A stretch of DNA of 64,000 nt. Source: Flammeovirgaceae bacterium (lineage in GTDB: Bacteria > Bacteroidota > Bacteroidia > Cytophagales > Cyclobacteriaceae). Where the stretch lies: positions 124,001 to 188,000 of the forward strand of contig JADJMA010000060.1 of NCBI GenBank assembly GCA_016709845.1, given 5' to 3'. This document shows positions 8,728 through 19,187 of this stretch, piece by piece. Each line of letters begins with the position of its first letter. The stretch's first letter is position 1. The notes under the pieces were generated by a model. The model was not told where the DNA came from, searched no databases, and saw only the letters and a list, made by a program, of their open reading frames with translations. A program made the position numbers and the translations under genes.

Positions 8728-9190
8728 AAATCACTTCAAAGAGTTCTACTTCAAAGATCAGATTCGAGTTTGGAGGAATAGACCCGGTTGCCTGCGCACC
8801 ATAAGCCAAACCCGATGGGATATATAGAGTTGCTTTAGAGCCTGCAGGTAACAATTGAAACCCAATCTTCCATCCCTGGATGAGATTACTAAGTGGAAAC
8901 TCAACCGCACTATTCGCCTGATCAAAAATCTGACCGTTGGATAACAACATTCCTTTGTATTTCACTCTAATGGTATTGGACAAGGTCGGCTTAGGTCCAC
9001 TACCTAAGGAAGTAATAACATACCGCAACCCTGATGCATCCGTTTGCGCACTAATGTTATTGGTTGCTAGATAGCCATCAAACGCCACTCCATCAGCTTC
9101 CAATTGCTCCTGGAAACTAATTGGTTCATCTTTTGAGCAGCTGTTCAGACTTAATCCAACTACACAAATCAACAAAACAAACTTTTTCAT
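8726..9190 (-). CDS. FKBP-type peptidyl-prolyl isomerase lipoprotein
   Basis: A lipoprotein of 154 residues from the ATG at 9190, chosen because it directly follows the upstream stop (TAATATG) and begins MKKFVLL; an ATG at 9205 would overlap the upstream gene. The lipobox is LNSC. The FKBP domain shows LRYVITSLGSG, VKYKGML, FPLSNLIQGWKIG and the active-site loop LYIPSGLAYG, ending IFEVELFEV. It isomerises prolyl bonds, presumably in the periplasm. It is the second of two intact neighbours in an array of related genes. Confidence 0.9.
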   Translation of the reverse strand: MKKFVLLICVVGLSLNSCSKDEPISFQEQLEADGVAFDGYLATNNISAQTDASGLRYVITSLGSGPKPTLSNTIRVKYKGMLLSNGQIFDQANSAVEFPLSNLIQGWKIGFQLLPAGSKATLYIPSGLAYGAQATGSIPPNSNLIFEVELFEVI

Positions 9191-9212
9191 ATTACTTGAT
9201 TTCAATCATTTC
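9168..9212. repeat. Direct repeat copy 2 (FKBP gene junction)
   Basis: Partner of 8682-8727. Here it spans the real junction between the 307-residue FKBP protein and the 154-residue one. The pair differs at very few positions, which is much closer than the coding sequences around it. Confidence 0.75.
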
Positions 9213-10115
9213 CATATCAAACTTCAAAATAGAATTGGGCACAATTACCTGACCTCTACCCTGCGCACCATAGGCCAAAGGAGAAGGAATAAATACGGTC
9301 ATTTTTGATCCCACACTCATCAATCCCAATGCTTCATCCCATCCTGGAATTACCTGTTGGGCGCCAAGCGTTACCTCTAAAGGCTCATAGGGTCTCCTCC
9401 CTTCATTGAATACATTGTTAGCACGTGCCACAGACTCAATGCTGCTATCAAAACAAGCGCCATCTAATAAAAATCCGGCATAATTTACACGCACTGTTTG
9501 ACCGGGTTTAGCATTTTCTCCCTTCCCTGGTTTGGTAATGATGTATCGGATACCTGATGGGGTGGCTGAAGCTACTAAAGATTTTTGTTGCAAATAATTG
9601 GCAATAAGTACTGTGTCTTTCGCCAGTTGTTCAAGCTCCAACTTCATGGCCTTTTCATTTTGCTTGGCAACCAATTCAGTCTGTATTTCTCTGGCCTTTT
9701 CCTCTGAAACGATATCGGTAACTCCTATATAAAAGGTAAACAAACCGGTAGTATCAACCCCTGGAGGTGGTGAAGTGCGAAACGTTTTTTCAAAAAGCGC
9801 CTTAGTCGGAATCTTAAATGTCACACTATCTCCCTTAGCCAATAATTGAAATATTTCTAATACACCATCGCCTTTCGGTACGGAATCTTGTGCCATAACC
9901 ATAGTAGGAAAATCATTCTTACGACTGTCATTCCACACAGAATCTTTACTATCCATAAACACAAAGTCCATAACTAAGATTTGACCCGGTTTGGCCACCT
10001 CACCGGCTCCTTTGCGCAATACGGTATATTTATAACCGGATGGGGTTTTTTTAGAATCGGAACACGATACACTTAAAATCGCTATAAGCGCGATCAGTAA
10101 AACTGAATTTTTCAT
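9192..10115 (-). CDS. FKBP-type peptidyl-prolyl isomerase lipoprotein, two-domain
   Basis: A 307-residue lipoprotein (lipobox LSVSC, cysteine about residue 18). The first half (about 25-140) is a diverged FKBP-like domain, and a linker helix rich in Glu/Lys/Gln (about 140-175) leads to a second, canonical domain: GIRYIITKPGKG, VRVNYAGFLLDG, VIPGWDEAL and FIPSPLAYGAQGRG. The layout resembles periplasmic FKBP chaperones with an N-terminal module, and GldI-like proteins of gliding bacteria are relatives. It follows nrnA by 23 nt and overlaps no other gene. Confidence 0.88.
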   Translation of the reverse strand: MKNSVLLIALIAILSVSCSDSKKTPSGYKYTVLRKGAGEVAKPGQILVMDFVFMDSKDSVWNDSRKNDFPTMVMAQDSVPKGDGVLEIFQLLAKGDSVTFKIPTKALFEKTFRTSPPPGVDTTGLFTFYIGVTDIVSEEKAREIQTELVAKQNEKAMKLELEQLAKDTVLIANYLQQKSLVASATPSGIRYIITKPGKGENAKPGQTVRVNYAGFLLDGACFDSSIESVARANNVFNEGRRPYEPLEVTLGAQQVIPGWDEALGLMSVGSKMTVFIPSPLAYGAQGRGQVIVPNSILKFDMEMIEIK

Positions 10116-10138
10116 TTTATAGATTTAGATTGTTTTTG

Positions 10139-11162
10139 TTACTCTTTTAATAATTGACTTTTATACTCAGGTAGTATTGCTAAAAACTTCTTGAGGGTTT
10201 CTTCCAATGTTAATTTAGTTGACCCTCCCGAGGCATTACGATGCCCTCCACCTTCAAAATATTTACGGGCTAATTCATTCACAGAAAAACTTCCTAACGA
10301 CCGGAACGATAGTTTTATTTCCTCCTTGCGATCGTACATCATGACAGCCATGACAACACCTTTTATAGACAACCCATAATTTACAAGGCCTTCCGTATCG
10401 CCCGTCTGCGCACCATAGCTCTTCAACTCTTCCTGACTTAAGGTCATATAAGCCGTTCGAAACTCGGGTAGTACAACCAATTTCTGGCTCAGTACAAATC
10501 CCGTAAGGCGCAAACGCTCGAGTGAATTTGTATCGTAAATCTGGAATGCGATTTTATGTGGATCGGCCCCATAACCCACCAAAGCAGTTGCAATCTGAAA
10601 TTCCCTTTGCCGGGTGTTGTTATGCCTGAATCCACCCGTATCGGTCATTAATCCGGAATACAGACACGTTGCAATATCCTTATCGATCAGATCTTGTCCC
10701 TGTAAGTCCTCAATTAATTCAAAAATAAGTCCTGCGGTTGATGCTGACTCGGTACTCCATTTTTCAAAATCGGCAAAAGCTTCGGGCTCCAGATGGTGAT
10801 CAATCAAAACTTTAGTAGCGCCTGATTTTTTGACCATTTCACCCAGCGAATTGATCCGGCTCAGGCTCGAAAAATCGAGACAGAATATAATTTCCGCATC
10901 CGCGATCAGTGCAGCTGCCTTTGTTTCATTGCCGGGCTGCTGCGGAGATAATGCCAAGACCGTTTGATTTCCTGGCATCCAGGCCAAAAAATCCGGGGTA
11001 ATTACTTGGAGTTATTACTGAAACCTGATGACCCTTTTTAGTCAAAAATCCAGCTAAACCTAACGATGAGCCCAAAGCATCGGCATCGGGCTTAAAGTGC
11101 GTAACGATAACGACCCGCCTAGGCTGACTGATTAATGATTTAAAGGCCGATAAATTTTTCAT
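10139..11162 (-). CDS. nrnA: DHH/DHHA1 phosphoesterase, NrnA-type (frameshifted)
   Basis: A bifunctional oligoribonuclease and pAp phosphatase that degrades short RNA and 3'-phosphoadenosine 5'-phosphate. Motifs in order: VTHFKPDADALGS (metal ligands), a conserved SNYPGF...AWMPGN, IDHH, DTGGFRHNN and the DHHA1 motif GGGHRNASGG. The frame breaks at 10986-10991, a run of six A on the plus strand; five would give the expected PGFLAWMPGN. The gene is otherwise complete, about 340 residues. It is divergent from ndk and begins the FKBP-rdgB-udk gene string. Confidence 0.88.
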
Positions 11163-11283
11163 CGAAGCCGCAAAAATGGCAATTTTAATTGGGAGTGCAT
11201 AACACTAAGTTTTTAGTGTAAGATTGAATTGAATTATAACAAAAAACATTGCGCGCCAGACTATGGACTGTTATCTAAAAAGC

Positions 11284-11291
11284 TAATTTTG
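11284..11291 (+). promoter_or_regulatory. Candidate -7 promoter element for ndk
   Basis: TAATTTTG matches the TAnnTTTG consensus and lies 45 nt upstream of the ndk ATG, a reasonable leader length. No TTTG is found at the usual distance upstream, so support is partial. Confidence 0.35.
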
Positions 11292-11336
11292 CGCCCGAAT
11301 TAAGGTTTTCGAAACAATTTAAATTTTACCTATAAA

Positions 11337-11756
11337 ATGGCAACAAACAGAACTTTTACGATGATTAAGCCAGACGCAACAAGTGCTGGAAATACGGGCG
11401 CAATCACCAAAATGATTGAAGAGGCGGGCTTTCGCATCGTAGCAATGAAAAAAGCACAATTAACCCCTGAACTGGCTGGTAAATTTTATGAGATTCATAA
11501 AGAGCGTCCTTTCTATGGCGAGCTTGTTAAGTATATGAGCAGCGGCACTATTGTGCCCATGATTTTGGAGAAGGACAATGCCGTTGAAGATTTTAGAAAA
11601 TTAATTGGTGCAACCGATCCTAAGAAAGCTGCCCCTGGTACTGTGCGTGCTTTATTTGCAAAGTCTATTGATGCCAATGCCATTCACGGCTCTGATTCTG
11701 ATGAGAACGCAGCTATTGAAGGCAATTTCTTTTTCTCGCAGTTCGAACGGTTCTAA
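11337..11756 (+). CDS. ndk: Nucleoside diphosphate kinase
   Basis: A 139-residue enzyme that balances the nucleoside triphosphate pool by passing phosphate through a histidine. Seen: RTFTMIKPDA at the start, ERPFYGELVKYM, GATDPKKAAPGT and the active-site NAIHGSDS with H117. The length fits the short bacterial hexameric type. The gene is intact and stands alone on the plus strand between divergent nrnA and gcvP. Confidence 0.95.
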   Translation: MATNRTFTMIKPDATSAGNTGAITKMIEEAGFRIVAMKKAQLTPELAGKFYEIHKERPFYGELVKYMSSGTIVPMILEKDNAVEDFRKLIGATDPKKAAPGTVRALFAKSIDANAIHGSDSDENAAIEGNFFFSQFERF

Positions 11757-11858
11757 ATTCAAAATTTAATGTTCAAAATTCAAGATTTTAATCCGGCCAT
11801 TTTTGAATGTTGAACTTTGAATTATCAAACTTGTTATAAACCACATTAAACTTTTTCA
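11757..11858. repeat. AT-rich spacer built from TTCAAAATT/AATTTTGAA words
   Basis: The gap between ndk and gcvP contains repeated near-copies of words such as TTCAAAATTTAATG, TTCAAAATTCAAGAT, TTTGAATGTTGAA and TTTGAATTATCAA, on both strands, so it can fold back on itself. The spacer at 19660-19739 uses the same vocabulary. No gene is present. Confidence 0.5.
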
Positions 11859-14733
11859 ATGAATAAAATTGATCCCACCTACTCAGAAAAATTTGAATCT
11901 CGGCACAACGCACCCGATGCGCAACAAATTGCTGAAATGTTGAAAGTAGTAAAAGCTGCTTCGGTAGATGAAGTCATTGATCAAACTATACCGGCAAACA
12001 TCCGGTTAAAAAAATCACTGAACCTTCCGGCAGCACAATCTGAGTATGAGTTTTTGAATTCATTCAAAAAGATGATTTCAAAAAACAAGATCTATAAATC
12101 TTATTTGGGAACGGGTTATTACAATTGCATTACACCGGGCGTTATTCTCCGCAATGTGTTGGAAAATCCAGGATGGTACACAGCCTATACTCCGTATCAG
12201 GCTGAGATTGCGCAGGGTCGTATGGAAGCATTGATCAACTACCAAACCGTGATCATTGACCTTACGGGAATGGAGATTGCCAATGCTTCATTACTCGATG
12301 AAGCCACTGCGGCTGCCGAAGCTATGCACTTACTGTATGCTTCGCGCAAAGCAACCAAGAAAAATGCTAATACTTTTTTTGTTGATGAGAATACGTTTCC
12401 ACAGGTTATCGATTTATTAAAAACAAGATCGGCACCGATTGGGGTTACGTTACAAATCGGGAACATTGAAAAATTAGATATTAATAATCCGGATCTTTTT
12501 GCAGTTTATGTTCAGAACCCTGACAACAATGGGGAGATCAAAGATTATTCAGCATTAATTGAAACTGCGCATGAAAAAGAACTTTTTGTGGTTGTTGGTG
12601 CAGACCTAATGAGCCTTGTGCTTATGAAATCACCTGGAGAAATGGGTGCCGATGTAGTGGTTGGTTGCTCGCAGCGCTTTGGTGTGCCCATGGGTTTTGG
12701 CGGACCACATGCCGCATTCTTTGCAACAAAGAAGAATTCAAGAGACAAATTCCCGGAAGGATCATCGGCATTTCTATAGATGCGAAGGAAACCCGGGTTA
12801 TCGCATGGCGTTACAAACCCGCGAGCAACACATTCGAAGAGAAAAGGCAACCTCAAATATTTGTACAGCCCAAGTGTTGCTTTCAGTTATGGCCAGCATG
12901 TATGCGGTATATCATGGACCGGAAGGATTAAAGAAAATTGCCGGACGGATTCATGGACTTACACAAATGCTTGAAAAAGAAATTGTTGCTCTTGGTTTAA
13001 AACAAGTAAATAAAAATTACTTCGATACCCTTAAGGTTGCCGTTGCTGATTCAAAAGCTATTCGCGAGAAAGCAGAAAAAGCAGAACTCAACTTCCGATA
13101 CCTTGAAAACAATCACATCGGAATTTCATTAGATGAAACAACAAGTTTAAAAGATGTTGAAAATATTCTTTCTGTTCTTGGAGCTACCTCTTCTATAAAA
13201 GCAAGCAAAGCAGAGATTAAGTGGCCAGGTTCTCTTATTAGAACATCTTCTTTCTTAACTCATCCAGTTTTCAACACGCATCATTCCGAACATGAAATGT
13301 TGCGCTACATAAAAAGATTGGAGAACAAAGATCTTTCAATGGTACACTCTATGATTTCACTGGGCTCTTGCACCATGAAATTAAATGCTACGGCCGAAAT
13401 GATTCCAGTAACATGGCCTGAGTTAGGTCAAATACATCCTTTCGCTCCTGCGGATCAAACACTCGGGTACAAAGAGATGATCACTAACCTTGAAAACTGG
13501 CTAAAAGAAATAACCGGTTTTACTGGAGTATCGTTGCAACCAAACAGTGGCGCTCAAGGCGAATACGCAGGTCTAATGGTTATTCGCGCCTATCACGAAA
13601 ATAGAAATGAACCACACAGAAATATTTCATTAATCCCAGCATCAGCACATGGCACAAATCCTGCCAGCGCAGTGATGGCAGGCATGGACGTAGTGGTTGT
13701 GAAATCGGATGCTGAAGGAAAAATTGATGTGGCCGATTTGAAAGCGAAAGCAGAACAATATAAAGACAAGCTAGCGTGCCTGATGGTTACGTATCCTTCT
13801 ACACATGGCGTGTTTGAAGAATCAATTGTTGAAATCTGTGAAACCATTCATACACAGGGTGGTTTGGTTTACATGGATGGTGCTAATATGAATGCTCAGG
13901 TTGGGTTAACCTCACCAGCAAACATTGGTGCCGATGTGTGTCACTTAAACTTGCACAAAACATTTTGTATTCCACACGGTGGTGGTGGCCCGGGCATGGG
14001 GCCTATTTGTGTGAATGATAAACTAAAGCCATTTTTACCGGGTCACGCTGTTGTTAAAACGGGTGGCGAAAAAGCAATCACAGCTATATCCTCTGCTCCT
14101 TGGGGAAGTGCCAGTATTCTGGTGATCTCTTACGCTTACATTGCTATGATGGGAAGCGAAGGACTAACCAATGCCACCAAGATGGCCATTTTCAATGCGA
14201 ATTACATTAAAGAACAACTTAGCAAACATTTCAAAATCCTATATACAGGAACCAACGGCCGATGCGCGCACGAAATGATTGTTGATTGCCGCGACTTTAA
14301 AAAAGCGGGAATTGAAGTGGAAGACATTGCCAAGCGATTAATGGATTATGGATTCCATGCACCCACCGTTTCGTTTCCGGTAGCCGGCACGTTAATGATT
14401 GAGCCAACAGAAAGTGAACCTAAAAAAGAAATGGATCGCTTTATCGAAGCGTTGATCGAAATCAGAAATGAAATTCGTGAAGTAGAAGAAGGCAAGGCTG
14501 ATAAAGAAGAAAATGTTTTGAAACATGCCCCACATACTGCCGCAGTCATTACCGCTGATGAATGGACACTGCCTTACAGCAGACAAAAGGCAGCGTATCC
14601 ATTAGCCTTTGTGAAGGAGGCTAAATTTTGGCCAACTGTTAGCCGGGTAGATAATGCCTATGGCGATCGCAACTTAATGTGCAGTTGCTTGCCAATTGAA
14701 GAATACTCTAAAGCTGAAGAGACGACAGCTTAA
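11859..14733 (+). CDS. gcvP: Glycine dehydrogenase (decarboxylating), P-protein (two frameshifts)
   Basis: The PLP enzyme of the glycine cleavage system, about 957 residues, the normal size of the fused homodimeric form. The N-terminal half includes YLGTGYYNCITPGVI and TPYQAEIAQGR, and the C-terminal half GSCTMKLNA and the PLP lysine in LHKTFCIPHGGGGPG (codon at 13957-13959). Two single-base deletions break it: one near 12735 (FATK to EEFKRQIPGR) and one near 12787 (ISIDAK to GNPGYRMALQTREQHIRREK). With both restored the protein is continuous. The H, T and L proteins are not in this window. Confidence 0.92.
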
Positions 14734-14753
14734 TAGTCTCTAACCGTAATTTT

Positions 14754-14781
14754 AAAAATGCCAGTATTAGCTGGCATTTTT
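14754..14781 (+). terminator. Rho-independent terminator after gcvP
   Basis: AAAATGCCAG and CTGGCATTTTT form a 10-bp stem around a TATTAG loop, followed by a T-rich tract, 20 nt after the gcvP stop. It sits between convergent genes. Confidence 0.85.
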
Positions 14782-14888
14782 CTTTTGCAATGAATTAAAA
14801 GGATTCCCTTTACCTTTGAAATTCCTGAACTATAATTTGATCGTTAGTTTTTAATTGTTGATCTACGTTTTAACAACCTAAGGGTCAG

Positions 14889-16452
14889 CTAAAACAGAGA
14901 TTCAACATGGATATCTGCTTCAGCGAATGCTTTGTTATACTCTATCTTGATTTTTCGGCTTCCGTCTTTTTCCCTTGTTTTAACAAACTTTCCCTAAGAC
15001 CAAACAGAGACCAACCATTGGCCGGATAAATTTTTAAATCTGCTTTAAATTCTAATTCTGCTTCTTTAGCCTTGTTTGCCTTTAATAGTGTGGATCCCAA
15101 AATTTGTCTTGTGGAATGATACCAGTCAGGCGGTTCCTGATAAAGGAGATTGTCCTCCATTTTAACTGCATTTTTAAGATACTTAATGGATTGATCAAAT
15201 TCCTTGTTGAGATTGAACCTCACCTTCCAACACATTAACACCTATCGCAAGAACACTCTCAAAAGTATTGAACCCGGAAATGGTTAATTCCTTCATAGCA
15301 GGTTTATCTACCAGTACCTTCAATCGTGTTAATTCATCTTTGGCGAGTCCGATTTTTTTGTTCTCGCGTAGGCCATGCCTCTCGCATAATGCCAAACGCT
15401 CTTCACGTATAAAAGGGAATCCACTGGCTCTGGTACCTTAAAATTTCATTCCATTTTCCAAATCTTACCATTGTATACCAGGGAACGGCATACCAATGTT
15501 GCAGGTGACAAAGTCTTTTCGTTCATCAGTTCTAAAGGAATTGTCTTTACTAACTCTTGCGCTGTTGCTAAAGACTTATCAGCTTGCCAGCCATCATGGT
15601 ACAGGCCCATAGGAAATGGTAGTTATGAGGAAAATAAAAAAGCGGATACACCCCTTGAACTTTGCATTGAGTAATGTATTCCATATCCATCTTCACCGCC
15701 TCTTCATTTGCTATTACTCCTTCCAAATATCTACCTGTACGGATATAGATGCGAGGGCATATGAACAAGATGGCCTGCACCGGGTACCAGGTTTCTTAAA
15801 AGATCTGCACTTTTTGTTGCTGCAGCTGGATCTCCTGATGCCTCTATAATGTGAATATGCAGATGATTCGCTCCTGGATGATTTGGATTTTTATTAATAA
15901 CATCATTAATAATCTTTATTATCTCCATAGTCCAGGGTTGAGGTTTCCCCTCTTTCCAATAATCCCATGGGTGCAAATCCATCAATGATTCTGCATAGAG
16001 TGTTAGCACATCTTGATCGTTAGGGTACTTGGCTGCAATTATTGCCATACTTTCCGCATACGCTTCATCTAACGGCTTTCTGTTCTCTAATGCTTCCTGA
16101 CTATACCTCTTTGCAACGGCTTCAATCATCATTTTTTCTTTTTCATCGGCATTACTTGTCATGGCCAATGCCTGTTTCACTGCCTTGTAAACAACTTCTG
16201 TATCCGCAGGATCCATGGGCAAATTAATATTAGGGCCAAGTGATAATGCCTGGCCCCAATAAGCCATTGCGTTCTCTGGATCAAGTCGTGACGCTTCCCT
16301 AAAAGAACGATAAGCTTCGAGGTGATTAAATCCATAGTATAGGTTTATCCCTGATTAAAAAATAATTGTGCCCGCTTCTCTTTGGTATGAATCGCCATGC
16401 CATAACTCCCAAGATTTGTCATCAAAGGCGACATTTGTCTTGTGGTGTCCAT
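14889..16452 (-). pseudogene. Tetratricopeptide-repeat protein, multiply frameshifted
   Basis: Segments in several frames join to one TPR protein of about 520 residues: LFFNQG / INLYYGFNHLEAYRSFREASRLDP / AMAYWGQALSLGPNIN, then ANHLHIHIIEAS, HMPSH / IYIRTGRYLEGVIANEEAV, VPEPVDSLLYVKSVWHYARG and DWYHSTRQILGSTLL. The natural end is KAFAEADIHVESLF before TAG at 14889-14891. Breaks are seen near 16355, 15740, 15590, 15420, 15380, 15215 and 14945, and no signal peptide can be read upstream of ATG 16452. This is far more damage per kilobase than in most genes nearby, so real decay is possible. The family's function is not known to me. Confidence 0.75.
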
Positions 16453-16629
16453 CAATTTTAAAATCGTGCGACCGCCCGGTGAGCCACAAAGGGAGATTGG
16501 CGCTATTATACCCGATTGGATTTATGGGTTGAAATCGGGAATTGAAATCAAACTGAAGTTAAAAAAAAATAATCAATTAACAATTAGTTACTGATTCTAT
16601 AATAAGAACCTTGCATTTACCAATGATTT

Positions 16630-18003
16630 TCACTTCAACCCATACTTATCAATCAAATAAACTAAGGCTGCCATGGAGCCAGCACCCAATTCCAATTCGC
16701 GCTTGTTTACTTTATCAATCGTGTCTTCCTGTGTATGGTGGTAATCAAAATAGCGTTGTGAGTCTGGAAGAAATTCCATTACCGGCACACCTTGCTTTTC
16801 TAATGGACCAATGTCCGCTCCGCCACCTTCCTGATCAAAATCCGTAAGTCCATAAGGTTCCAATAAAGGTTTCCAGGTTTTAACTTTTTCTCTCGCTGTT
16901 TTAGGTGCCGTCATGGTAAATCCTCGGGGTGTAAACCCACCCCGATCCGATTCAATAGCCGCTATATGTTTCTCTTTATTTTGCAAAGCCATTTCGGCAT
17001 ACTTTAATCCACCACGCAATCCATTCTCTTCATTCATAAACATAACAGCCCGAATGGTTCTCTTTGGTTTGAAGCCCATTTCTTTAAACAATCGCAGCAC
17101 TTCTATGGATTGCACACATCCCGTTCCATCATCGTGTGCCCCTTGCGCCAAAGCCCAGGAATCCAAATGACCACCAACCACAATTATTTCGTCCGGATAT
17201 TCAGAACCTCTAATCTCACCAATCACATTAAAAGAAGGTGCATCCTCCAATGTTTCAGAATGATTCTCTAAGTAAACCTGCACATCTTTGTCCTCCTTCA
17301 ATAATTTACTAAGTAACTCCGCGTGTTTAGTGCTTACCGCCAACGCAGGAATCTTCGTTCCTGTGGCCGCGTACCGCATTCCTCCGGTGTGCGGATAATC
17401 TTCAAGGTTAGAACCCATCGATCGCACAAGCGCAGCCACGGCTCCATACTTAGCAGCTTCTGTCGCTCCTGCTCCCCGCTGATTGACAGCACCTCCATAT
17501 GCTTCGAACGTATTTATTTTGGTTGCATCAAAAGGTCGATTAAAAAAAACAATTTTGCCTTGCACACCTTTTGTTCCAAGCGATTTCAATTCTTCAAAAT
17601 TCTTAACCTCAACTACGCCAGCCGAAATTCCTGCAGGCCCAGTTCCAATGGTTCCTCCTAAAGCGCAAACATTGATGGGAAGTGTTCCAACTCTTTTTGA
17701 AAGAATACGTCCAACCTCCTTTTGTCCGCGCACCCAATGCGGTACCATTACCGGTTGCAACCATACCGAATCAAAATCAAAGCCTTGCATAGTATGGCGG
17801 CTCCACTCTACGGCAGCTGCTGCTCCCGGAGAACCCGAAAGCCGTGCACCAATATTAGTGGTGAGATCATATAGCATTTCATAGGACTTGCCTCGACCAA
17901 GTGCCTGATCAAAGATTTGCTTTATCGCACCTTCATCAGCTGATTGAGAAAAAGCGTGGCCGCTTAACGCGACTAATACTAAAATACAAATTGATTTTGT
18001 CAT
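16630..18003 (-). CDS. M28-family zinc peptidase, carboxypeptidase Q-like
   Basis: A 457-residue secreted metallopeptidase. A signal peptide (cleavage near HAFSQS, residue 20) is followed by a region like carboxypeptidase Q (LTTNIGARLSGSPG), a protease-associated insert (about 110-250) and the M28 catalytic core. Zinc and catalytic residues are visible: H279 and D281 (GGHLDSW), D291 (AHDDGTG), E325/E326 (MNEENGLRGG), D353 (ESDRGG) and H423 (YHHTQEDT). It probably trims dipeptides or C-terminal residues outside the cytoplasm. The gene is intact and is divergent from sdaAA. Confidence 0.92.
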   Translation of the reverse strand: MTKSICILVLVALSGHAFSQSADEGAIKQIFDQALGRGKSYEMLYDLTTNIGARLSGSPGAAAAVEWSRHTMQGFDFDSVWLQPVMVPHWVRGQKEVGRILSKRVGTLPINVCALGGTIGTGPAGISAGVVEVKNFEELKSLGTKGVQGKIVFFNRPFDATKINTFEAYGGAVNQRGAGATEAAKYGAVAALVRSMGSNLEDYPHTGGMRYAATGTKIPALAVSTKHAELLSKLLKEDKDVQVYLENHSETLEDAPSFNVIGEIRGSEYPDEIIVVGGHLDSWALAQGAHDDGTGCVQSIEVLRLFKEMGFKPKRTIRAVMFMNEENGLRGGLKYAEMALQNKEKHIAAIESDRGGFTPRGFTMTAPKTAREKVKTWKPLLEPYGLTDFDQEGGGADIGPLEKQGVPVMEFLPDSQRYFDYHHTQEDTIDKVNKRELELGAGSMAALVYLIDKYGLK

Positions 18004-18191
18004 GGCTTAGCGTGTGTTACTCTATAGATTATTCAAAGATGCATTAATTACTTAATTCACTTAATTTAAAGGGAGTCGTTTCGGGTAATTTTCTCACAAT
18101 TATTAACTAATAAGACATACCACTCTTAAAATATTCATTCAAACGGTTGAAAGGCAATGTTTTGCAACCGAACTTCGTAAAAAAAAATAGT

Positions 18192-19097
18192 ATGGCATTT
18201 TTATTTGAGTCGTTTGAGGGTTGGAAAAACTATTGTACCGAGAACAAGAAGAGTGTGGTGCAAGCAGTATTGGATTATGAACAGGAGCAAAAGGGTCGCA
18301 CGGAAGCCCAGATTTGGGAAGGATTAGGAAAGGCTTGGGTTGTTATGAAAGATGCCGTAAAGGCTGGATTGGAAGAAGATATGACTTCGCGTTCGGGCAT
18401 GATTAACAATGGCGCAAAAAAAGTATATCGCTATCCGCTACCGGTACTTTCAAAAGAATTTCAAAATTTAATTTCGAGAGCACTAGCCGCTAAAGAGGTA
18501 AATTCCTGCATGGGCAGAATTGTTGCCGCACCGACAGCTGGTGCCTCGGGTATCATGCCCGGTGTATTAGTTACCATTCAGGAAATCCATAACGTTGATG
18601 ATAAGAAAATTTTAGAGGCGATGCTGTTAGCCGCGGGCATTGCTTTAATCATGGAACAGAAAGCAAGTAGTGCCGGGGCCGTAGGTGGTTGTCAGGCCGA
18701 AACGGGAACCGCTTCCGCCATGGGTGCAGGCGCTATTGTCTATTGCCTTGGCGGTGATATCGATCAAATTTTGAATGGCGTAGCAATTACCGTTCAATGT
18801 ATGCTAGGATTAGTATGTGATCCCGTTGCAGGGTTGGTTGAAATACCTTGCGTGGTACGCAATGCCAGCGCAGCTGCTATTGCCAATAGTTCAGCCCAAA
18901 TTGCTTTAGCCAATGTGAGCAGTGTTATTCCGGTTGACGAAGTGATTGAAGCGATGGGCGAAATCGGATCAAGTATGGAAACACGCTATAAAGAAACTGC
19001 GCTCGGTGGATTAGCGGCTACAAAAACCGGACAAGCCATTGCCAAAAGAGTTTTGATCCGGGATATTGAAATTATGCCAGATGAAAATGTGAGTTGA
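18192..19097 (+). CDS. sdaAA: L-serine dehydratase, iron-sulfur, alpha subunit
   Basis: Converts L-serine to pyruvate and ammonia with a [4Fe-4S] cluster. The protein is 301 residues from the ATG at 18192 (MAFLFES); an upstream in-frame ATG at 18147 would add 15 unrelated residues. The cluster cysteines are C167 (GGCQAETG), C209 (LVCDPVAG) and C220 (IPCVVRNA), with the substrate region APTAGASGIMPG at about 112-125. Only the alpha domain is present, and no beta subunit gene is seen here. Together with gcvP it points to active serine and glycine breakdown. Confidence 0.92.
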   Translation: MAFLFESFEGWKNYCTENKKSVVQAVLDYEQEQKGRTEAQIWEGLGKAWVVMKDAVKAGLEEDMTSRSGMINNGAKKVYRYPLPVLSKEFQNLISRALAAKEVNSCMGRIVAAPTAGASGIMPGVLVTIQEIHNVDDKKILEAMLLAAGIALIMEQKASSAGAVGGCQAETGTASAMGAGAIVYCLGGDIDQILNGVAITVQCMLGLVCDPVAGLVEIPCVVRNASAAAIANSSAQIALANVSSVIPVDEVIEAMGEIGSSMETRYKETALGGLAATKTGQAIAKRVLIRDIEIMPDENVS

Positions 19098-19187
19098 GTG
19101 CTGATCGTTTAATCTCCACAGATATGCGAAATCCCCAAAAGCAATTGATCAGAATTTAAGTCGTTATTATTGATCTCTCTCCGTATA

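Noticed and set aside
17323..17884. Two overlapping plus-strand frames opposite the M28 peptidase
   Set aside because: They are antisense to an intact, well-conserved gene, with no recognisable product.
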